From NCBI RefSeq assembly GCF_900119185.1, contig NZ_FPJE01000012.1, forward strand, positions 121,766-185,765: DNA of 64,000 nucleotides, given 5' to 3'. The position numbers and the translations under genes are program-made. A model generated the notes under the pieces. That model was given only the letters and a program-made list of their open reading frames with translations, was not told where the DNA came from and searched no databases. The stretch comes from Sinomicrobium oceani. Its GTDB lineage: Bacteria > Bacteroidota > Bacteroidia > Flavobacteriales > Flavobacteriaceae. Positions 1 to 9,737 of the stretch are shown one piece after another (the stretch's first letter is position 1; each line of letters starts with the position of its first letter).

Positions 1-116
1 ATGGTTTTGCTGAGACCGTCCAGGATACAAAAAGAAAGTCCACTCAAGCTTACCTGAATGGACAATTCGTTATAATTTGTTGTAGGATATGTGCTACTTT
101 CTCTTTTTAGAGTCAT
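1..116 (-). CDS. DUF3822 family protein, N-terminal part (runs off window)
   Basis: The first 38 codons read on the minus strand from an ATG at 114-116, giving MTLKRESSTYP followed by NELSIQVSLSGLSFCIL. That segment resembles the start of DUF3822 proteins of Bacteroidota, an actin-fold-like family of unknown role. The start overlaps the 3' end of the upstream minus-strand gene by 23 bases, which points to translational coupling in one operon. The remainder lies outside the window, so length and domain content cannot be judged. Family assignment is from memory of the pattern only. Confidence 0.6.
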   Translation of the reverse strand, partial: MTLKRESSTYPTTNYNELSIQVSLSGLSFCILDGLSKT

Positions 117-744
117 AGATCATTGGCCAGTTACCTGTTGTTTTCACTTCATCCATAGAACCTACGATGATTTCCGGACCGTTAACATCATCCACAGAGA
201 TGACCTGCTTTTCTTTAGCAACGAGAGCTTTGGGCTGATCGTGGAGTATAACACTCTTATCTACTTTAGCTTCGAAAACAGCAGCCTGAAAACCACTTCT
301 GCTTATTGTTCCGGCTTTCATGGCAAATTGCTCATCGCCGGTAGCATAAGGAACTTTAGCGAGGTTTTTATAACTGTCGGAGTTTTTAAACAGCGAATCT
401 TTCACGGAAACAAAACCTAAAGTATCGATGATTTTTCCCTCTTTTGGCATGTCAATACGATATACCGGATCGTATTCTACCCAACTTGTGTCTCGTTGCG
501 TAGTAATAGCGAATTCCGCAGTATCTATAAACGTAATCAGACTATTGAAATCTTTGGCGAATTTACCGGTAACAGCTCTGTATGCTTCCTGTGAATCCCT
601 GATGTCTTTCAGTTTGTCAATAACCTTGGCATAACGTTCTTTTTTCACTTTATCAAATTCTATAGGGTCGTTAACGGACCTGTAAATTTTGTAGGCGAAG
701 AAAATACTCAGAAGCCATAAAGCAATTTGTATCGCTGTTTTCAT
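94..744 (-). CDS. conserved hypothetical membrane-anchored protein
   Basis: The protein has 216 residues. Residues 4-22 are hydrophobic (AIQIALWLLSIFFAYKIYR), so it looks anchored by one N-terminal transmembrane segment with the remainder on one side of the membrane. The region after it, KKERYAKVIDKLKDIRDSQEAY, is helical and charged and resembles the helical start of pilin-like or gliding-associated small proteins, but no enzymatic motif is visible. It overlaps the downstream DUF3822 gene by 23 bases and is divergent from the RecD-like helicase. I recognise it as a protein typically seen next to DUF3822 in flavobacteria but know no function. Confidence 0.75.
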   Translation of the reverse strand: MKTAIQIALWLLSIFFAYKIYRSVNDPIEFDKVKKERYAKVIDKLKDIRDSQEAYRAVTGKFAKDFNSLITFIDTAEFAITTQRDTSWVEYDPVYRIDMPKEGKIIDTLGFVSVKDSLFKNSDSYKNLAKVPYATGDEQFAMKAGTISRSGFQAAVFEAKVDKSVILHDQPKALVAKEKQVISVDDVNGPEIIVGSMDEVKTTGNWPMIYDSKKRK

Positions 745-970
745 TTTAATCTTTTGATTTTAGTTTAAAGAGGTTTTACGCAAAACTACAATTTTTTTTT
801 ATTCGGAAAAGTTTTTCCCATTAAAAATGAGTTTGACTTTCAAAACTTGAAAAATTGTATAATATGATTACAAAAACTATACCTTTCCCGGTTTAATTCT
901 TAAAAATCTTTATTTTTTTTAATAAGGTGATGTATGCGTATGATGATCTGGCTAATCCTAAATCAATTTG

Positions 971-978
971 TACTTTTG
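971..978 (+). promoter_or_regulatory. Bacteroidota -7 box (TACTTTTG) for the RecD-like helicase
   Basis: TACTTTTG matches the TAnnTTTG -7 consensus exactly and lies 20 bases upstream of the ATG at 998. A TTG codon at 968 that would extend the reading frame falls inside the promoter, which argues for the 998 start and a very short leader. No clear -33 TTG is seen at the expected distance. Confidence 0.5.
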
Positions 979-997
979 GCAAAAGAAGTACTTTCGT

Positions 998-2425
998 ATG
1001 GATGCACCTTTGTTTTATCGAACCGTAATCAAAACCTTTCCGCATAGTCCGACCCTGAAACAGGAGATGGCATTGCAACAGTTATCGGAGTATATTTTTT
1101 CGGTGTCGAAAGACAGGCTGTTCCTGCTCAAAGGATATGCGGGTACCGGAAAAACGACTATTATAGGTGCCCTGGTAGAAAATATGCGGGGCAATTTTAA
1201 AAAGACCGTTCTGCTTGCACCAACCGGAAGGGCGGCAAAGGTGATCACTTCGTACGCGGGCACCACGGCTTTTACGATTCATAAGAAAATATATTTTCCG
1301 AAGAAGGAAAAAGGTGGCGGAGTGAAATTCGTACTGCAGCCCAATAAACACAGAGACACCTTATTTATCGTAGATGAAGCATCGATGATACCGGACCTGC
1401 CGGGCGATTCCAAACTTTTCGAGAACGGATCGCTTCTCGACGATCTTATGTATTATGTGTATTCCGGCTACAACTGTAAATTGATGCTCATCGGGGATAC
1501 GGCCCAGCTTCCCCCGGTAAATCTCGATATCAGCCCTGCACTCGATGAAAATACCCTTTCCTTACATTATAACAAGGAGGTGAATAAGGTGGAGCTCGAT
1601 GAAGTCGTGCGGCAGCAACTGGATTCCGGTATATTGTATAATGCCACCAATATAAGAGAATGCCTGTCCGGGGACAGTTCTTTTGATTTTAAGTTCGAGC
1701 TCAGCGGCTTTAAAGATATGGTCAGGCTCACCGACGGGTACGACATTCAGAATGCCATAGATGAAGCGTATGGCCATAGCGGAAAGGAAGAAACAGCTAT
1801 CATTGTCCGGTCAAACAAAAGAGCAAACCTCTATAATCAGCAGATCAGGGGGCGCATTCTTTTTCTCGATAACGAACTGGCCACAGGAGATTATCTTATG
1901 GTCGTGAAAAACAATTATTTCTGGGTAAAAGCAACCAGTGAAGCCGGTTTTATTGCTAACGGGGATATTATAGAAGTACTGGAGATCTTTGCGATAAAGG
2001 AACTTTACGGGTTTAAGTTTGCAGAAGTAAAAGTGCGTATGGTGGATTATCCGGATATGCCACCGCTGGAGACCGTATTACTGCTCGATACGATAGATGC
2101 CGAAACCCCTTCGCTGTCCTATGAAGATTCCAACAGGCTGTACCAGGAAGTGATGAAGGACTACGAAGAAGAAACCGCCAAATACAAAAAATTCCTGAAA
2201 GTAAAGAATAACAAGTATTTTAATGCTTTGCAGGTTAAATTTTCCTATGCGATTACCTGTCATAAAAGCCAGGGCGGGCAATGGGATACCGTATTTATAG
2301 AGCAGCCTTATCTGCCCGATGGTATAACAAGAGATTATCTGCGCTGGTTGTATACGGCAGTAACCCGTGCGAGGCGTAAAGTATATCTCATAGGATTTAA
2401 AGACGACTTTTTTATAGAAGAATGA
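998..2425 (+). CDS. ATP-dependent RecD-like DNA helicase (AAA_30/UvrD_C_2)
   Basis: 475 residues. Walker A is GYAGTGKTT near residues 46-54, Walker B is FIVDEASMI near residue 125, and the C-terminal SF1 motifs include YAITCHKSQGGQWDTVFIE and LYTAVTRAR near residues 440-470. This is the SF1B RecD/Pif1-like organisation (N-terminal AAA_30, C-terminal UvrD_C_2) expected of a 5'-3' DNA helicase acting in repair or recombination. It lacks the long N-terminal HHH region of RecD2, so it is the short stand-alone type common in Bacteroidota. The start is taken at ATG 998 because the upstream in-frame TTG overlaps a -7 promoter box. It is divergent from the DUF3822 operon. Confidence 0.88.
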   Translation: MDAPLFYRTVIKTFPHSPTLKQEMALQQLSEYIFSVSKDRLFLLKGYAGTGKTTIIGALVENMRGNFKKTVLLAPTGRAAKVITSYAGTTAFTIHKKIYFPKKEKGGGVKFVLQPNKHRDTLFIVDEASMIPDLPGDSKLFENGSLLDDLMYYVYSGYNCKLMLIGDTAQLPPVNLDISPALDENTLSLHYNKEVNKVELDEVVRQQLDSGILYNATNIRECLSGDSSFDFKFELSGFKDMVRLTDGYDIQNAIDEAYGHSGKEETAIIVRSNKRANLYNQQIRGRILFLDNELATGDYLMVVKNNYFWVKATSEAGFIANGDIIEVLEIFAIKELYGFKFAEVKVRMVDYPDMPPLETVLLLDTIDAETPSLSYEDSNRLYQEVMKDYEEETAKYKKFLKVKNNKYFNALQVKFSYAITCHKSQGGQWDTVFIEQPYLPDGITRDYLRWLYTAVTRARRKVYLIGFKDDFFIEE

Positions 2426-2430
2426 TTTCT

Positions 2431-2438
2431 TATTTTTG
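2431..2438 (+). promoter_or_regulatory. -7 box (TATTTTTG) upstream of the DUF4126 gene
   Basis: TATTTTTG fits TAnnTTTG and sits 27 bases before the ATG at 2465, in the 39-base gap after the helicase stop codon. It suggests the DUF4126 gene has its own promoter. No convincing -33 element is seen. Confidence 0.4.
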
Positions 2439-2464
2439 AGGATAGCTATTGAAAAACTCAGGGA

Positions 2465-3037
2465 ATGGATACCGGAACAATTGTCAGTATTTTTTTGGGA
2501 GTCGGACTGGCCGCAAGTGTTGGCTTCAGAGTGTTTTTGCCACTTCTCGTACTGGGAATGGCATCTCATTTCGGTCTGTGGGAACTCAATGAGAGCTGGC
2601 GGTGGATAGGTAGTATCCCCGCGCTTACGATATGGGGTGTCGCCGTAATTGCCGAGATATTCGCATACTATATTCCCTGGGTGGACAACCTGCTCGACAG
2701 TATAGCTCTTCCGCTGGCCGGGATAGCCGGTACGCTTGCCGTGGTGTCTACCGCTGCCGGAATGGATCCTGCTATGACCTGGACCATTGCATTGATAGCC
2801 GGGGGAGGTACGGCAGCAGCCATTAAAGGAGCATCCTCTGCGACAAGACTGACCTCTTCCGTAACAACGGCCGGCTTTGGTAATCCGATCCTCTCTACTA
2901 TAGAAACTATAATCTCGGCAGTCTTATCCGTGCTTTCCGTGCTGCTTCCCGTCATAGCTATTATTCTGGTGATTATTATTCTCTTTATGGTGTTGAGGTT
3001 TTACAACAGGATTCGGCCGGGGAGAAAAGCAAAATAA
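2465..3037 (+). CDS. DUF4126 family integral membrane protein
   Basis: 190 residues with about five hydrophobic stretches (roughly residues 5-30, 48-70, 78-98, 104-122 and a long one at 145-180) and a basic tail RIRPGRKAK, so it is an inner-membrane protein. The glycine/alanine-rich middle, AGGGTAAAIKGASSATRL, and the final VLLPVIAIILVIIILFMVL segment fit DUF4126 (about 150-200 residues). The biochemical role of the family is not known. It follows the helicase gene but has a separate -7 box; the downstream kdsB gene starts 222 bases later. Confidence 0.82.
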   Translation: MDTGTIVSIFLGVGLAASVGFRVFLPLLVLGMASHFGLWELNESWRWIGSIPALTIWGVAVIAEIFAYYIPWVDNLLDSIALPLAGIAGTLAVVSTAAGMDPAMTWTIALIAGGGTAAAIKGASSATRLTSSVTTAGFGNPILSTIETIISAVLSVLSVLLPVIAIILVIIILFMVLRFYNRIRPGRKAK

Positions 3038-3120
3038 CCGCTGGATAGGTTTAAAAGGGAGACAGCCCTAATTTCCCGTAAAACAGGATGCAATAATTTT
3101 CGGAACTGGACGGAAATAAT

Positions 3121-3128
3121 TATTTTTG
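3121..3128 (+). promoter_or_regulatory. candidate -7 box (TATTTTTG) for the kdsB operon
   Basis: TATTTTTG matches TAnnTTTG in the 222-base gap before kdsB. It would give a leader of about 120 bases. The leader contains no recognised riboswitch or strong hairpin. Confidence 0.35.
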
Positions 3129-3258
3129 ATCCTTTAAATCCGGAAATATCCGAACAGCAGTACGCTGTTTTTCTTTCAGAGAAACAGGCAGCGACGACCC
3201 GCAAACAGAATTTCGGGTTTTCTTTTTGATATAAATTCCGCTTATTCGACAATATCGT

Positions 3259-3987
3259 ATGAAGATCATAGCTATGATACCGGCGCGTTATGCCGCTACA
3301 CGTTTTCCTGCCAAGCTGATGCAGGACCTCAATGGTAAACCCGTAATTCTGCGGACGTACGAAGCTACGGTAGCCACGGGCCTTTTTGATGATGTCTTTG
3401 TGGTCACCGACAGCGATATCATTTATAAAGAGATTACCGGTAACGGAGGAAAGGCCGTAATGAGTATAAAAGAACATGAGTGCGGAAGTGACAGGATAGC
3501 CGAAGCCGTGGAAAACCTGGACGTGGATATTGTGGTTAATGTTCAGGGAGACGAGCCGTTTACCGAACGGGAAAGTCTCGGTAAGGTGATTGAAGTGTTT
3601 CGGGACGACCCCGATAAAGAGATCGATCTGGCCTCACTGATGACCGAGATCAGGGACTGGGACGAAATAAACAATCCCAATATGGTAAAAGTGATTGTCG
3701 ATCACCGGAATTTTGCACTTTATTTTTCACGTTCCCCCATACCCTATCCGAGGGCAAAGGATGCAGGGGCAAGGTATTTTAAACACAAAGGAGTGTATGC
3801 ATTCCGTAAAAGTGCGATTATGGATTTCTATCGTTTACCGATGCTACCCCTTGAAGCATCTGAAAAGATCGAAGCTATACGATATCTGGAATACGGGAAA
3901 AAAATAAAAATGGTAGAAACCGGGGTAGGAGGTATCGAAATAGATACTCCGGAAGATCTCGAACGCGCCAAAAAAGCATGGAAGTGA
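3259..3987 (+). CDS. kdsB: 3-deoxy-manno-octulosonate cytidylyltransferase (CMP-KDO synthetase)
   Basis: 242 residues, the usual KdsB length. It activates KDO with CTP to CMP-KDO, the donor for the inner core of lipopolysaccharide; the enzyme is cytoplasmic. Diagnostic segments are the N-terminal nucleotide-binding [46 protein letters not shown] (metal/nucleotide site) and [15 protein letters not shown]. Its last 10 bases overlap the start of the HAD hydrolase, so the two are translationally coupled, and a KdnB-like alcohol dehydrogenase follows, which makes a small KDO-related group. Confidence 0.95.
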   Translation: MKIIAMIPARYAATRFPAKLMQDLNGKPVILRTYEATVATGLFDDVFVVTDSDIIYKEITGNGGKAVMSIKEHECGSDRIAEAVENLDVDIVVNVQGDEPFTERESLGKVIEVFRDDPDKEIDLASLMTEIRDWDEINNPNMVKVIVDHRNFALYFSRSPIPYPRAKDAGARYFKHKGVYAFRKSAIMDFYRLPMLPLEASEKIEAIRYLEYGKKIKMVETGVGGIEIDTPEDLERAKKAWK

Positions 3988-4676
3988 AATACAAAGGAAT
4001 AAAAGTCATCGGTTTTGATGCGGACGATACGCTCTGGGTTAACGAAACTTATTTCAGGGAAACCGAACAGAAATTCGCCCGCCTGCTATCGCAGTACGAA
4101 ACCGAAAACAAGGTAGATCAGGAATTGTTTAAAACAGAGATCAGTAATCTCGAATTATATGGCTACGGGATCAAGGGGTTTGTATTGTCTATGATAGAAA
4201 GTGCCATAGATCTTTCCAACGGGAAAATTAATACTGCAACCATATCGGAAATCCTGCATCTTGGAAAAGAGATGATCGCGAAACCTGTAGAACTGCTGGA
4301 CGGTGTAGAGGATGTGCTTCGTGAACTCAGCGGGAAATACCGGCTCATTGTACTGACCAAAGGCGATTTGCTCGATCAGGAACGAAAGATGGAACGTTCC
4401 GGACTTTCGGAGTATTTTCATCATATCGAAGTGCTGAGCGACAAGAAAGAAGAGAATTATCAGAATCTGCTGGAACATCTGCAAATAAGCACAGGAGAGT
4501 TTCTCATGGTAGGGAATTCCCTGAAATCGGATGTGCTTCCATTGGTGAATATAGGGGCCAGGGCCATACATGTGCCTTTTCATACTACCTGGGTTCATGA
4601 AATAGTGGAGGCTGACGATAATAATGGTGGATATCATACCATCGGTAACATCCGGGAAATCCTGGAGTTTTTATAA
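3978..4676 (+). CDS. HAD superfamily hydrolase
   Basis: 232 residues with all HAD motifs: motif [10 protein letters not shown] (nucleophile DxD at about residues 14-16), motif II VLTKGD, a motif III lysine in LSDKKEENY, and motif [15 protein letters not shown]. The cap is of the C1 helical kind between motifs I and II. This is the YjjG-like phosphatase/dehalogenase branch; the substrate is unknown. The 10-base overlap with kdsB suggests a job connected with KDO or sugar phosphate turnover, but the usual KDO-8-P phosphatase KdsC is a shorter, tetrameric enzyme, so this should not be called KdsC. Confidence 0.85.
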   Translation: MEVKYKGIKVIGFDADDTLWVNETYFRETEQKFARLLSQYETENKVDQELFKTEISNLELYGYGIKGFVLSMIESAIDLSNGKINTATISEILHLGKEMIAKPVELLDGVEDVLRELSGKYRLIVLTKGDLLDQERKMERSGLSEYFHHIEVLSDKKEENYQNLLEHLQISTGEFLMVGNSLKSDVLPLVNIGARAIHVPFHTTWVHEIVEADDNNGGYHTIGNIREILEFL

Positions 4677-4826
4677 TCTCATTTTCCAGATACCGCATAT
4701 TTAGGTTTTAGGACGGCTATCGGAAAACCGGAAATCCCTTGTCGGTGTTCAAAAGTGTAAAAAACATGAAAGAGCATTTCCGGCCAGGGAAAAGCCGGAT
4801 AGTACAGAATAAAAAAAGCAAGACTT

Positions 4827-5906
4827 ATGAATTTTAGAAATTTTCCAATGGTACCAAGAGTTGTTTTTGGCCGTGGAAGTTTTGACCAGTTGGACGAAAT
4901 TATCAGTCCTAAAAGGAAAAGCGATAATGCCCCTTTTATCTTTCTGGTAGATGATATTTTTAAAGATACCGGACTCGAAAAGAAAATTCCCTTAAAGCAT
5001 AACGACAAGATTATCTTCGTCAATTCCGATACCGAACCGAAAACTTTCCAGGTCGATACCCTTCGGGATACTATAGTACAGGAGTTCGGAGCATTGCCTT
5101 CCGGTGTTTTGGGGATCGGGGGCGGAACTTTGATGGACCTGGCCAAGGCAGTAGCCATAATGCTGGCTAATCCCGGATCTTCGGCCGATTACCAGGGATG
5201 GGATCTCGTGAACAAACCTGCGTTATATCATGTTGGTATCCCTACGATAAGCGGTACCGGAGCTGAAGTATCGAGAACTACCGTACTTACGGGACCGGAA
5301 AAAAAACTGGGGATCAATTCCGATTATACGCCTTTCGATCAGGTTGTATTGGATCCCGATTTGTGTACCGGCGTTCCCCGGAATCAATGGTTTTATACGG
5401 GTATGGATTGCTTTATACACTGTATTGAATCGCTGACGGGAACTTATCTGAATGCTTTCAGTCAGAGTTACGGGGAAAAAGCATTGGAACTTTGCCATGA
5501 AGTATTCCTCAATGGAGCACTCTCCGAAGAGGAATCGAGAGATAAACTGATGATGGCTTCATGGCACGGAGGGATGAGTATCGCGTATTCTCAGGTAGGA
5601 GTTGCCCATGCCATGAGCTACGGTCTGTCTTATCTTCTGGGAACAAGACATGGTGTTGGAAACTGTATTGTCTTCGATCAGCTCGAAGAATTCTACCCGG
5701 AAGGTGTCAAAAACTTCAAGCAGATGACAGACAGGTATGAAATAGAGATCCCCAGAGGATTGTGTGGCGCACTTAGTGATGCCGAATTCGATACTATGAT
5801 CAATGTCTCCATGGGGATGGTCCCGCTATGGGAAAATGCTATGGGGAAGGACTGGAAAAAAGTTATTACACCCGGAAAACTCAGGTCAATGTACGAAAAG
5901 ATGTAG
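4827..5906 (+). CDS. kdnB: iron-containing alcohol dehydrogenase, KdnB-like (KDO 8-oxidase type)
   Basis: 359 residues of the Fe-ADH family. The dinucleotide site is GIGGGTLMDLAKAVA (about residues 97-111). Candidate metal ligands are in GMDCFIHCIES, VAHAMSYGLS and TRHGVGNC, as in group III ADHs. Known KdnB of Shewanella oxidises KDO at C8, after which the aminotransferase KdnA makes 8-amino-KDO. The N-terminus here (FRNFPMVPRVVFGRGS) and the position after kdsB fit KdnB. No kdnA is present nearby, so either it lies elsewhere or the enzyme does something else to KDO. A strong terminator follows at once. Confidence 0.78.
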   Translation: MNFRNFPMVPRVVFGRGSFDQLDEIISPKRKSDNAPFIFLVDDIFKDTGLEKKIPLKHNDKIIFVNSDTEPKTFQVDTLRDTIVQEFGALPSGVLGIGGGTLMDLAKAVAIMLANPGSSADYQGWDLVNKPALYHVGIPTISGTGAEVSRTTVLTGPEKKLGINSDYTPFDQVVLDPDLCTGVPRNQWFYTGMDCFIHCIESLTGTYLNAFSQSYGEKALELCHEVFLNGALSEEESRDKLMMASWHGGMSIAYSQVGVAHAMSYGLSYLLGTRHGVGNCIVFDQLEEFYPEGVKNFKQMTDRYEIEIPRGLCGALSDAEFDTMINVSMGMVPLWENAMGKDWKKVITPGKLRSMYEKM

Positions 5907-5937
5907 TCGTATCGTACTACGGAACGTAATATTAGGT

Positions 5938-5966
5938 CCCCATGGCACAAAGCCATGGGGATTTTT
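5938..5966 (+). terminator. intrinsic terminator after kdnB
   Basis: A perfect 9-bp stem CCCCATGGC / GCCATGGGG (5938-5946 and 5952-5960) with loop ACAAA is followed by ATTTTTG. It lies 32 bases after the kdnB stop codon. Confidence 0.9.
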
Positions 5967-6264
5967 GTTGGTAAGTCCTTTCTTCTCCATTGATAAAGCC
6001 TTTAAAAGCTATTTTCACCATACTTCACTTGTTTAGGTCTCAAACAAATAGAATTTCTCTAAAAAAATAATTCAAACGCATTTTTTGTAAATGACTGATA
6101 TTTAGGTTTAAAAAAGTTTATAACCATTTGTACTTGATTTCAAACGGGTACAAACGAAAGTAAATGTTTATTAACCGACTATGAGATCCGGCGGGGTCTA
6201 AGTTTGTCCTGTCAAACCAATAGTGTCATTAATATCAACTGTTTAACTTTAAAATTATATTACA
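5967..6264. other. intergenic region between kdnB terminator and ssb
   Basis: No gene seen. The stretch is AT-rich. A TAAGTTTG box at 6199-6206 fits the TAnnTTTG -7 pattern and could be the ssb promoter with a leader of about 55 bases; no -33 box is clear. No ribosomal RNA, tRNA or stable hairpin was recognised. Confidence 0.4.
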
Positions 6265-6597
6265 ATGAATGCAATCAGAAACAAAGTACAATTGATCGGA
6301 AGACTGGGGCAGGACCCCGAATACGTAAACTTTAAGGATGGTGGCCGTATGGCCAGGTTTGCGCTGGCTATAGATGATAGTTACAAGAGTAAAGATGGCG
6401 AAAAGGTAGAGCGTACATACTGGCATAATGTAGTTGTTCGGGGAGGCCTTGTACAGGTTGTGGAAAGCTTTGTGTCCAAGGGAAAGGAAATTGCGATAGA
6501 AGGTAAGCTGGCTACGCGTTCCTGGGAAGATGATAAGGGCATCAAGCGGTATATTACCGAAGTCATCTGTAATGAGCTGCTCCTGCTCGGTAAGTAA
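6265..6597 (+). CDS. ssb: single-stranded DNA-binding protein, short form
   Basis: 110 residues making one OB-fold: MNAIRNKVQLIGRLGQDPE, then RMARFALAIDDSYKSKDGEK, TYWHNVVVRGGL, FVSKGKEIAIEGKLATRSW and ITEVICNELLLL. These are the classic SSB strands. The protein ends directly after the OB-fold (LLLLGK) and so lacks the flexible linker and acidic DIPF-like C-terminal tail that recruits partner proteins. Bacteroidota often carry such a second, short Ssb beside a full-length one. It precedes recQ by 142 bases on the same strand. Confidence 0.93.
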   Translation: MNAIRNKVQLIGRLGQDPEYVNFKDGGRMARFALAIDDSYKSKDGEKVERTYWHNVVVRGGLVQVVESFVSKGKEIAIEGKLATRSWEDDKGIKRYITEVICNELLLLGK

Positions 6598-6739
6598 AAG
6601 AAGCTCCGGAAATGCCCGTTATTTTGAAATGTAAATTTTACTTTAGCGGGCGTGGTTCCGGGGACCTTTCCGGGTTTATGAAATAATCCGGAACTTTGAA
6701 GCCATACTCCGGACACAAATTAACATCAAAGTATTATAC

Positions 6740-8827
6740 ATGATAGAGAAAAAGACCGTATATGAGTGCCTGAAAACCTATTTTGGTTATGATACGTTCC
6801 GCCCTAACCAGGAAGAAATCGTAACGGATATCTGCGAGGGTAGGGATGTTCTCGCTATTATGCCCACCGGGGGAGGGAAATCGCTGTGTTTCCAGTTGCC
6901 GGCTCTGATGCTGGAAGGAACTGCCGTAGTCATTTCCCCACTTATAGCTTTGATGAAAGACCAGGTTGACGGTTTGCGTGTCAATGGGGTGGAAGCGGCT
7001 TGTTACAACAGTAGCCTTTCTTCCGAAGCGCAATCCGGATTATGGGAAAGCCTGCGCGACGGAAACCTGAAACTTTTATATGTGGCTCCCGAGAGCCTGT
7101 CGCAGCTTATACCGTTGTTGTCCGGTTGTAAAATAAGTATGGTCGCGGTCGATGAAGCACATTGTATATCTGCCTGGGGCCACGATTTCCGTCCGGCCTA
7201 TACCAGGCTTCACGATCTGAAAGACCATTTCCCCGGGGTGCCGGTAGCTGCTTTTACAGCAACGGCAGATGCTGCTACGAGAGAAGATATCGTACGGCAA
7301 TTGAATATCCCTGCAGCAGTACGGTATATGGCTTCTTTCGATCGGAAAAACATCTGTCTTGAAGTCCGGCCGGGAACAGACCGTCTGAAACAGATTCTCA
7401 GTTTCCTGGACAACAGAAAGGAGGAGAGCGGAATTATTTATTGTACAAGCCGTAAATCTACCGAAAAACTTGCCGCCCGTTTACAAAAGAACGGTTATGA
7501 GGCAGGAGCTTATCACGCCGGCATGCCTCCTGAGGAACGTATTTCCGTACAGGAGGATTTTATCAACGACAGGATTCATGTGGTCGTGGCTACTATTGCC
7601 TTTGGGATGGGAATAGATAAGAGTAATGTGCGATGGGTTATTCATTATAATATGCCCAAAAATATCGAAGGATATTACCAGGAAATAGGACGTAGCGGAA
7701 GGGACGGACTCCCGGCACATGCGCTATTGTTCTATAGCTTTGCGGATGTCGTACAACAGCGGAAGTTTATAGACGATTCTTCAGCAAAGGACGTTCAGCT
7801 TGCCAAACTCGAACGTATGCAGCAATTTGCCGAAACGCTGCATTGCAGGAGAGGGACTTTGCTCAATTATTTCGGTGAGCAGTTGCCGCAGGATTGCGGA
7901 AACTGCGATGTATGTATGTCGCCTCCCGAATATTTTGATGGCACTGTACTGGCCCAGAAAGTATGTTCGGCGGTAGTGCGGTTAAAAGAAAGCGAATCGC
8001 TCGGAATGCTTGCCGATGTGCTTCGCGGAGCACAGAATGCAGCCGTTCTGGAAAGAGGGTACGATAAAATAAAGACGTATGGAGCCGTGAAAGAGGTATC
8101 CTGGAAAGATCTGCAACAGTATATTATACAGATGATCAACCAGGGGATACTCGATGTACGGTTTCAGGAAAACAGCAGGCTGGTCCTTACATCTTTGGCC
8201 AGGGAGATCCTTTTTGAAAGCAGACCGGTAAGACTGGCCAGATTGGTTCGTCCGGATAAAGAGACTTCCCGGAAAAAGCAGCAAAAAAAGAAGGAAGGAG
8301 AGACACTTTTCGGAAAACTTCGTGCCTTGAGATCGGAAATAGCCGTAGAAGAGCACGTCCCTGCCTACGCTGTTTTTAATGATGCCACTTTACGCGATAT
8401 GGAAGAAAAACAACCGGAAGATACAGATGCTTTTGAGGGTATAACCGGGGTCGGGAAAATCAAAAAAGAGAAATATGCCGATCGTTTCCTCCATGTAATC
8501 CGTGTCTATAAAGCATCCCGGCAAAAAAAGCTTCCCACACACGAAGAAACCTATGTGTTGTATCAAAAAAACATACCGCCCGAGGCGATTGCGGCACAGC
8601 GCGAACTCCGTATAGATACGATTATGGGGCATTTGCTTAAAAAGAAAGAAGAAGAAGGAACTGCCATAGATCTTATGGAGTTTATGACACCCGAAGAGGT
8701 TACCGCTGTAGGTGAAGCCTTAAAGGAAATCGGTGATACGGATGCTTTGAAGCCGTATTTCGATCACTTTGACGGAAATATGCCCTATTGGAAAATAAGA
8801 TACGGGCTGTACCTGTTGAATACCTGA
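6740..8827 (+). CDS. recQ: ATP-dependent DNA helicase RecQ
   Basis: 695 residues, SF2 helicase unwinding DNA 3'-5' in recombination and fork repair. Order: helicase core with Walker [14 protein letters not shown] (about residue 40), DEAH box [16 protein letters not shown] (about 138), motif [14 protein letters not shown] (about 315); a RecQ zinc module with cysteines in [13 protein letters not shown] (about 370-395); winged helix; HRDC-like segment [15 protein letters not shown] (about 570); and a C-terminal HTH_40-type extension ([20 protein letters not shown]). The length is typical of the Bacteroidota form with the extra C-terminal domain. It ends 10 bases from the convergent AraC gene. 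Confidence 0.95.
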   Translation: MIEKKTVYECLKTYFGYDTFRPNQEEIVTDICEGRDVLAIMPTGGGKSLCFQLPALMLEGTAVVISPLIALMKDQVDGLRVNGVEAACYNSSLSSEAQSGLWESLRDGNLKLLYVAPESLSQLIPLLSGCKISMVAVDEAHCISAWGHDFRPAYTRLHDLKDHFPGVPVAAFTATADAATREDIVRQLNIPAAVRYMASFDRKNICLEVRPGTDRLKQILSFLDNRKEESGIIYCTSRKSTEKLAARLQKNGYEAGAYHAGMPPEERISVQEDFINDRIHVVVATIAFGMGIDKSNVRWVIHYNMPKNIEGYYQEIGRSGRDGLPAHALLFYSFADVVQQRKFIDDSSAKDVQLAKLERMQQFAETLHCRRGTLLNYFGEQLPQDCGNCDVCMSPPEYFDGTVLAQKVCSAVVRLKESESLGMLADVLRGAQNAAVLERGYDKIKTYGAVKEVSWKDLQQYIIQMINQGILDVRFQENSRLVLTSLAREILFESRPVRLARLVRPDKETSRKKQQKKKEGETLFGKLRALRSEIAVEEHVPAYAVFNDATLRDMEEKQPEDTDAFEGITGVGKIKKEKYADRFLHVIRVYKASRQKKLPTHEETYVLYQKNIPPEAIAAQRELRIDTIMGHLLKKKEEEGTAIDLMEFMTPEEVTAVGEALKEIGDTDALKPYFDHFDGNMPYWKIRYGLYLLNT

Positions 8828-8836
8828 AGACAAGGC

Positions 8837-9685
8837 TCAGCCTTCGCGGTACTCGGACGGGGAAACACCCTTACTCCGTTTGAAGATGCGGTGGAAATAA
8901 GAAAGACTGTTAAAACCGGAAGCATAGCATACGTCCGAGATCGTGAGCGAATTATGCGCATCGAGTAACGATTTACAGGCAAACCCCACACGGATATCAT
9001 TCAGAAATGATACAAAGGACTTACCGGTCTTTGCTTTAAAATACCTGCAAAAAGCGGTTTTATTCATCCCGGCGTAAGAAGCGATATCAGCCAGGCTCAG
9101 TTCTTCATGAAAATGAAGCATGATATACTGGAGGATTTTGTTCAGTTTTCTGTCGCTCGAATTAAACTGGTCTATCCATGCCGGGGTGGCGAGATGAACC
9201 TTTTCTTTGTGCTGAAGATGGTACAATATTCGCATAAAATGTAAGGTACTTTCCTGTATGCCGCCTTTCAGGGTTTTCCGGAATATTTTAAAGGCTTTTT
9301 TACCGGGATCGGGGAAGAGTAATCCTGTGACGGCATGTTTGACCAAAGATGGGATATATCCGAATTCGACATTGTTTTCGAAGAAGCTCCTGATAAAGGG
9401 ATCTCCGAAATGCACGACATAGGCTTCGGAGATTTCCTCATCATCCGGGTTTAGAGAGGCCGGAGACGATTCGAACATGTGAGGCAGGTGTGCTCCGATC
9501 AGGAAAACATTACCGGGCTGATACGGGCCTATATAGTCTCCTGCGTAGATCGTGCCCCGTCCCCTGGAGATGTAAACCAGTTCGTATTCCGGGTGGTAAT
9601 GCCAGAGTTTCAAAAATTCTTTTTCCCGGTGAAGTGCAACTTTAAGATTTGTTTCCAGGTTTTTATGCAGGAAATGTAAATCCAT
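8837..9685 (-). CDS. AraC family transcriptional regulator of the fucose locus
   Basis: 282 residues from the ATG at 9683-9685. Residues about 1-150 form a cupin-type ligand-binding half (FLKLWHYHPEYELVYISRG, GNVFLIGAHLPHMF). Residues about 180-280 hold the double helix-turn-helix (SLADIASYAGMNKTAFCRYF and ISDVCYASGFNSLSYFHRIF, ending GVSPSEYRE). It is divergent from the altronate dehydratase-like gene; the intergenic region has divergent -7 boxes around a 15-base palindrome, so it probably regulates itself and the fucose genes. The ligand is unknown; fucose or fuconate would be logical. An upstream in-frame extension would cross the promoter, so I chose the internal start. Confidence 0.88.
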   Translation of the reverse strand: MDLHFLHKNLETNLKVALHREKEFLKLWHYHPEYELVYISRGRGTIYAGDYIGPYQPGNVFLIGAHLPHMFESSPASLNPDDEEISEAYVVHFGDPFIRSFFENNVEFGYIPSLVKHAVTGLLFPDPGKKAFKIFRKTLKGGIQESTLHFMRILYHLQHKEKVHLATPAWIDQFNSSDRKLNKILQYIMLHFHEELSLADIASYAGMNKTAFCRYFKAKTGKSFVSFLNDIRVGFACKSLLDAHNSLTISDVCYASGFNSLSYFHRIFKRSKGVSPSEYREG

Positions 9686-9737
9686 ATACCATTTTTTAAC
9701 GACAATACGTTTTGAGCAAATATTGTACAATTGATGG

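Noticed and set aside
968..997. TTG start extending the RecD-like helicase by ten residues
   Set aside because: The TTG lies directly before and overlaps the TACTTTTG promoter box; ATG 998 is the better start.
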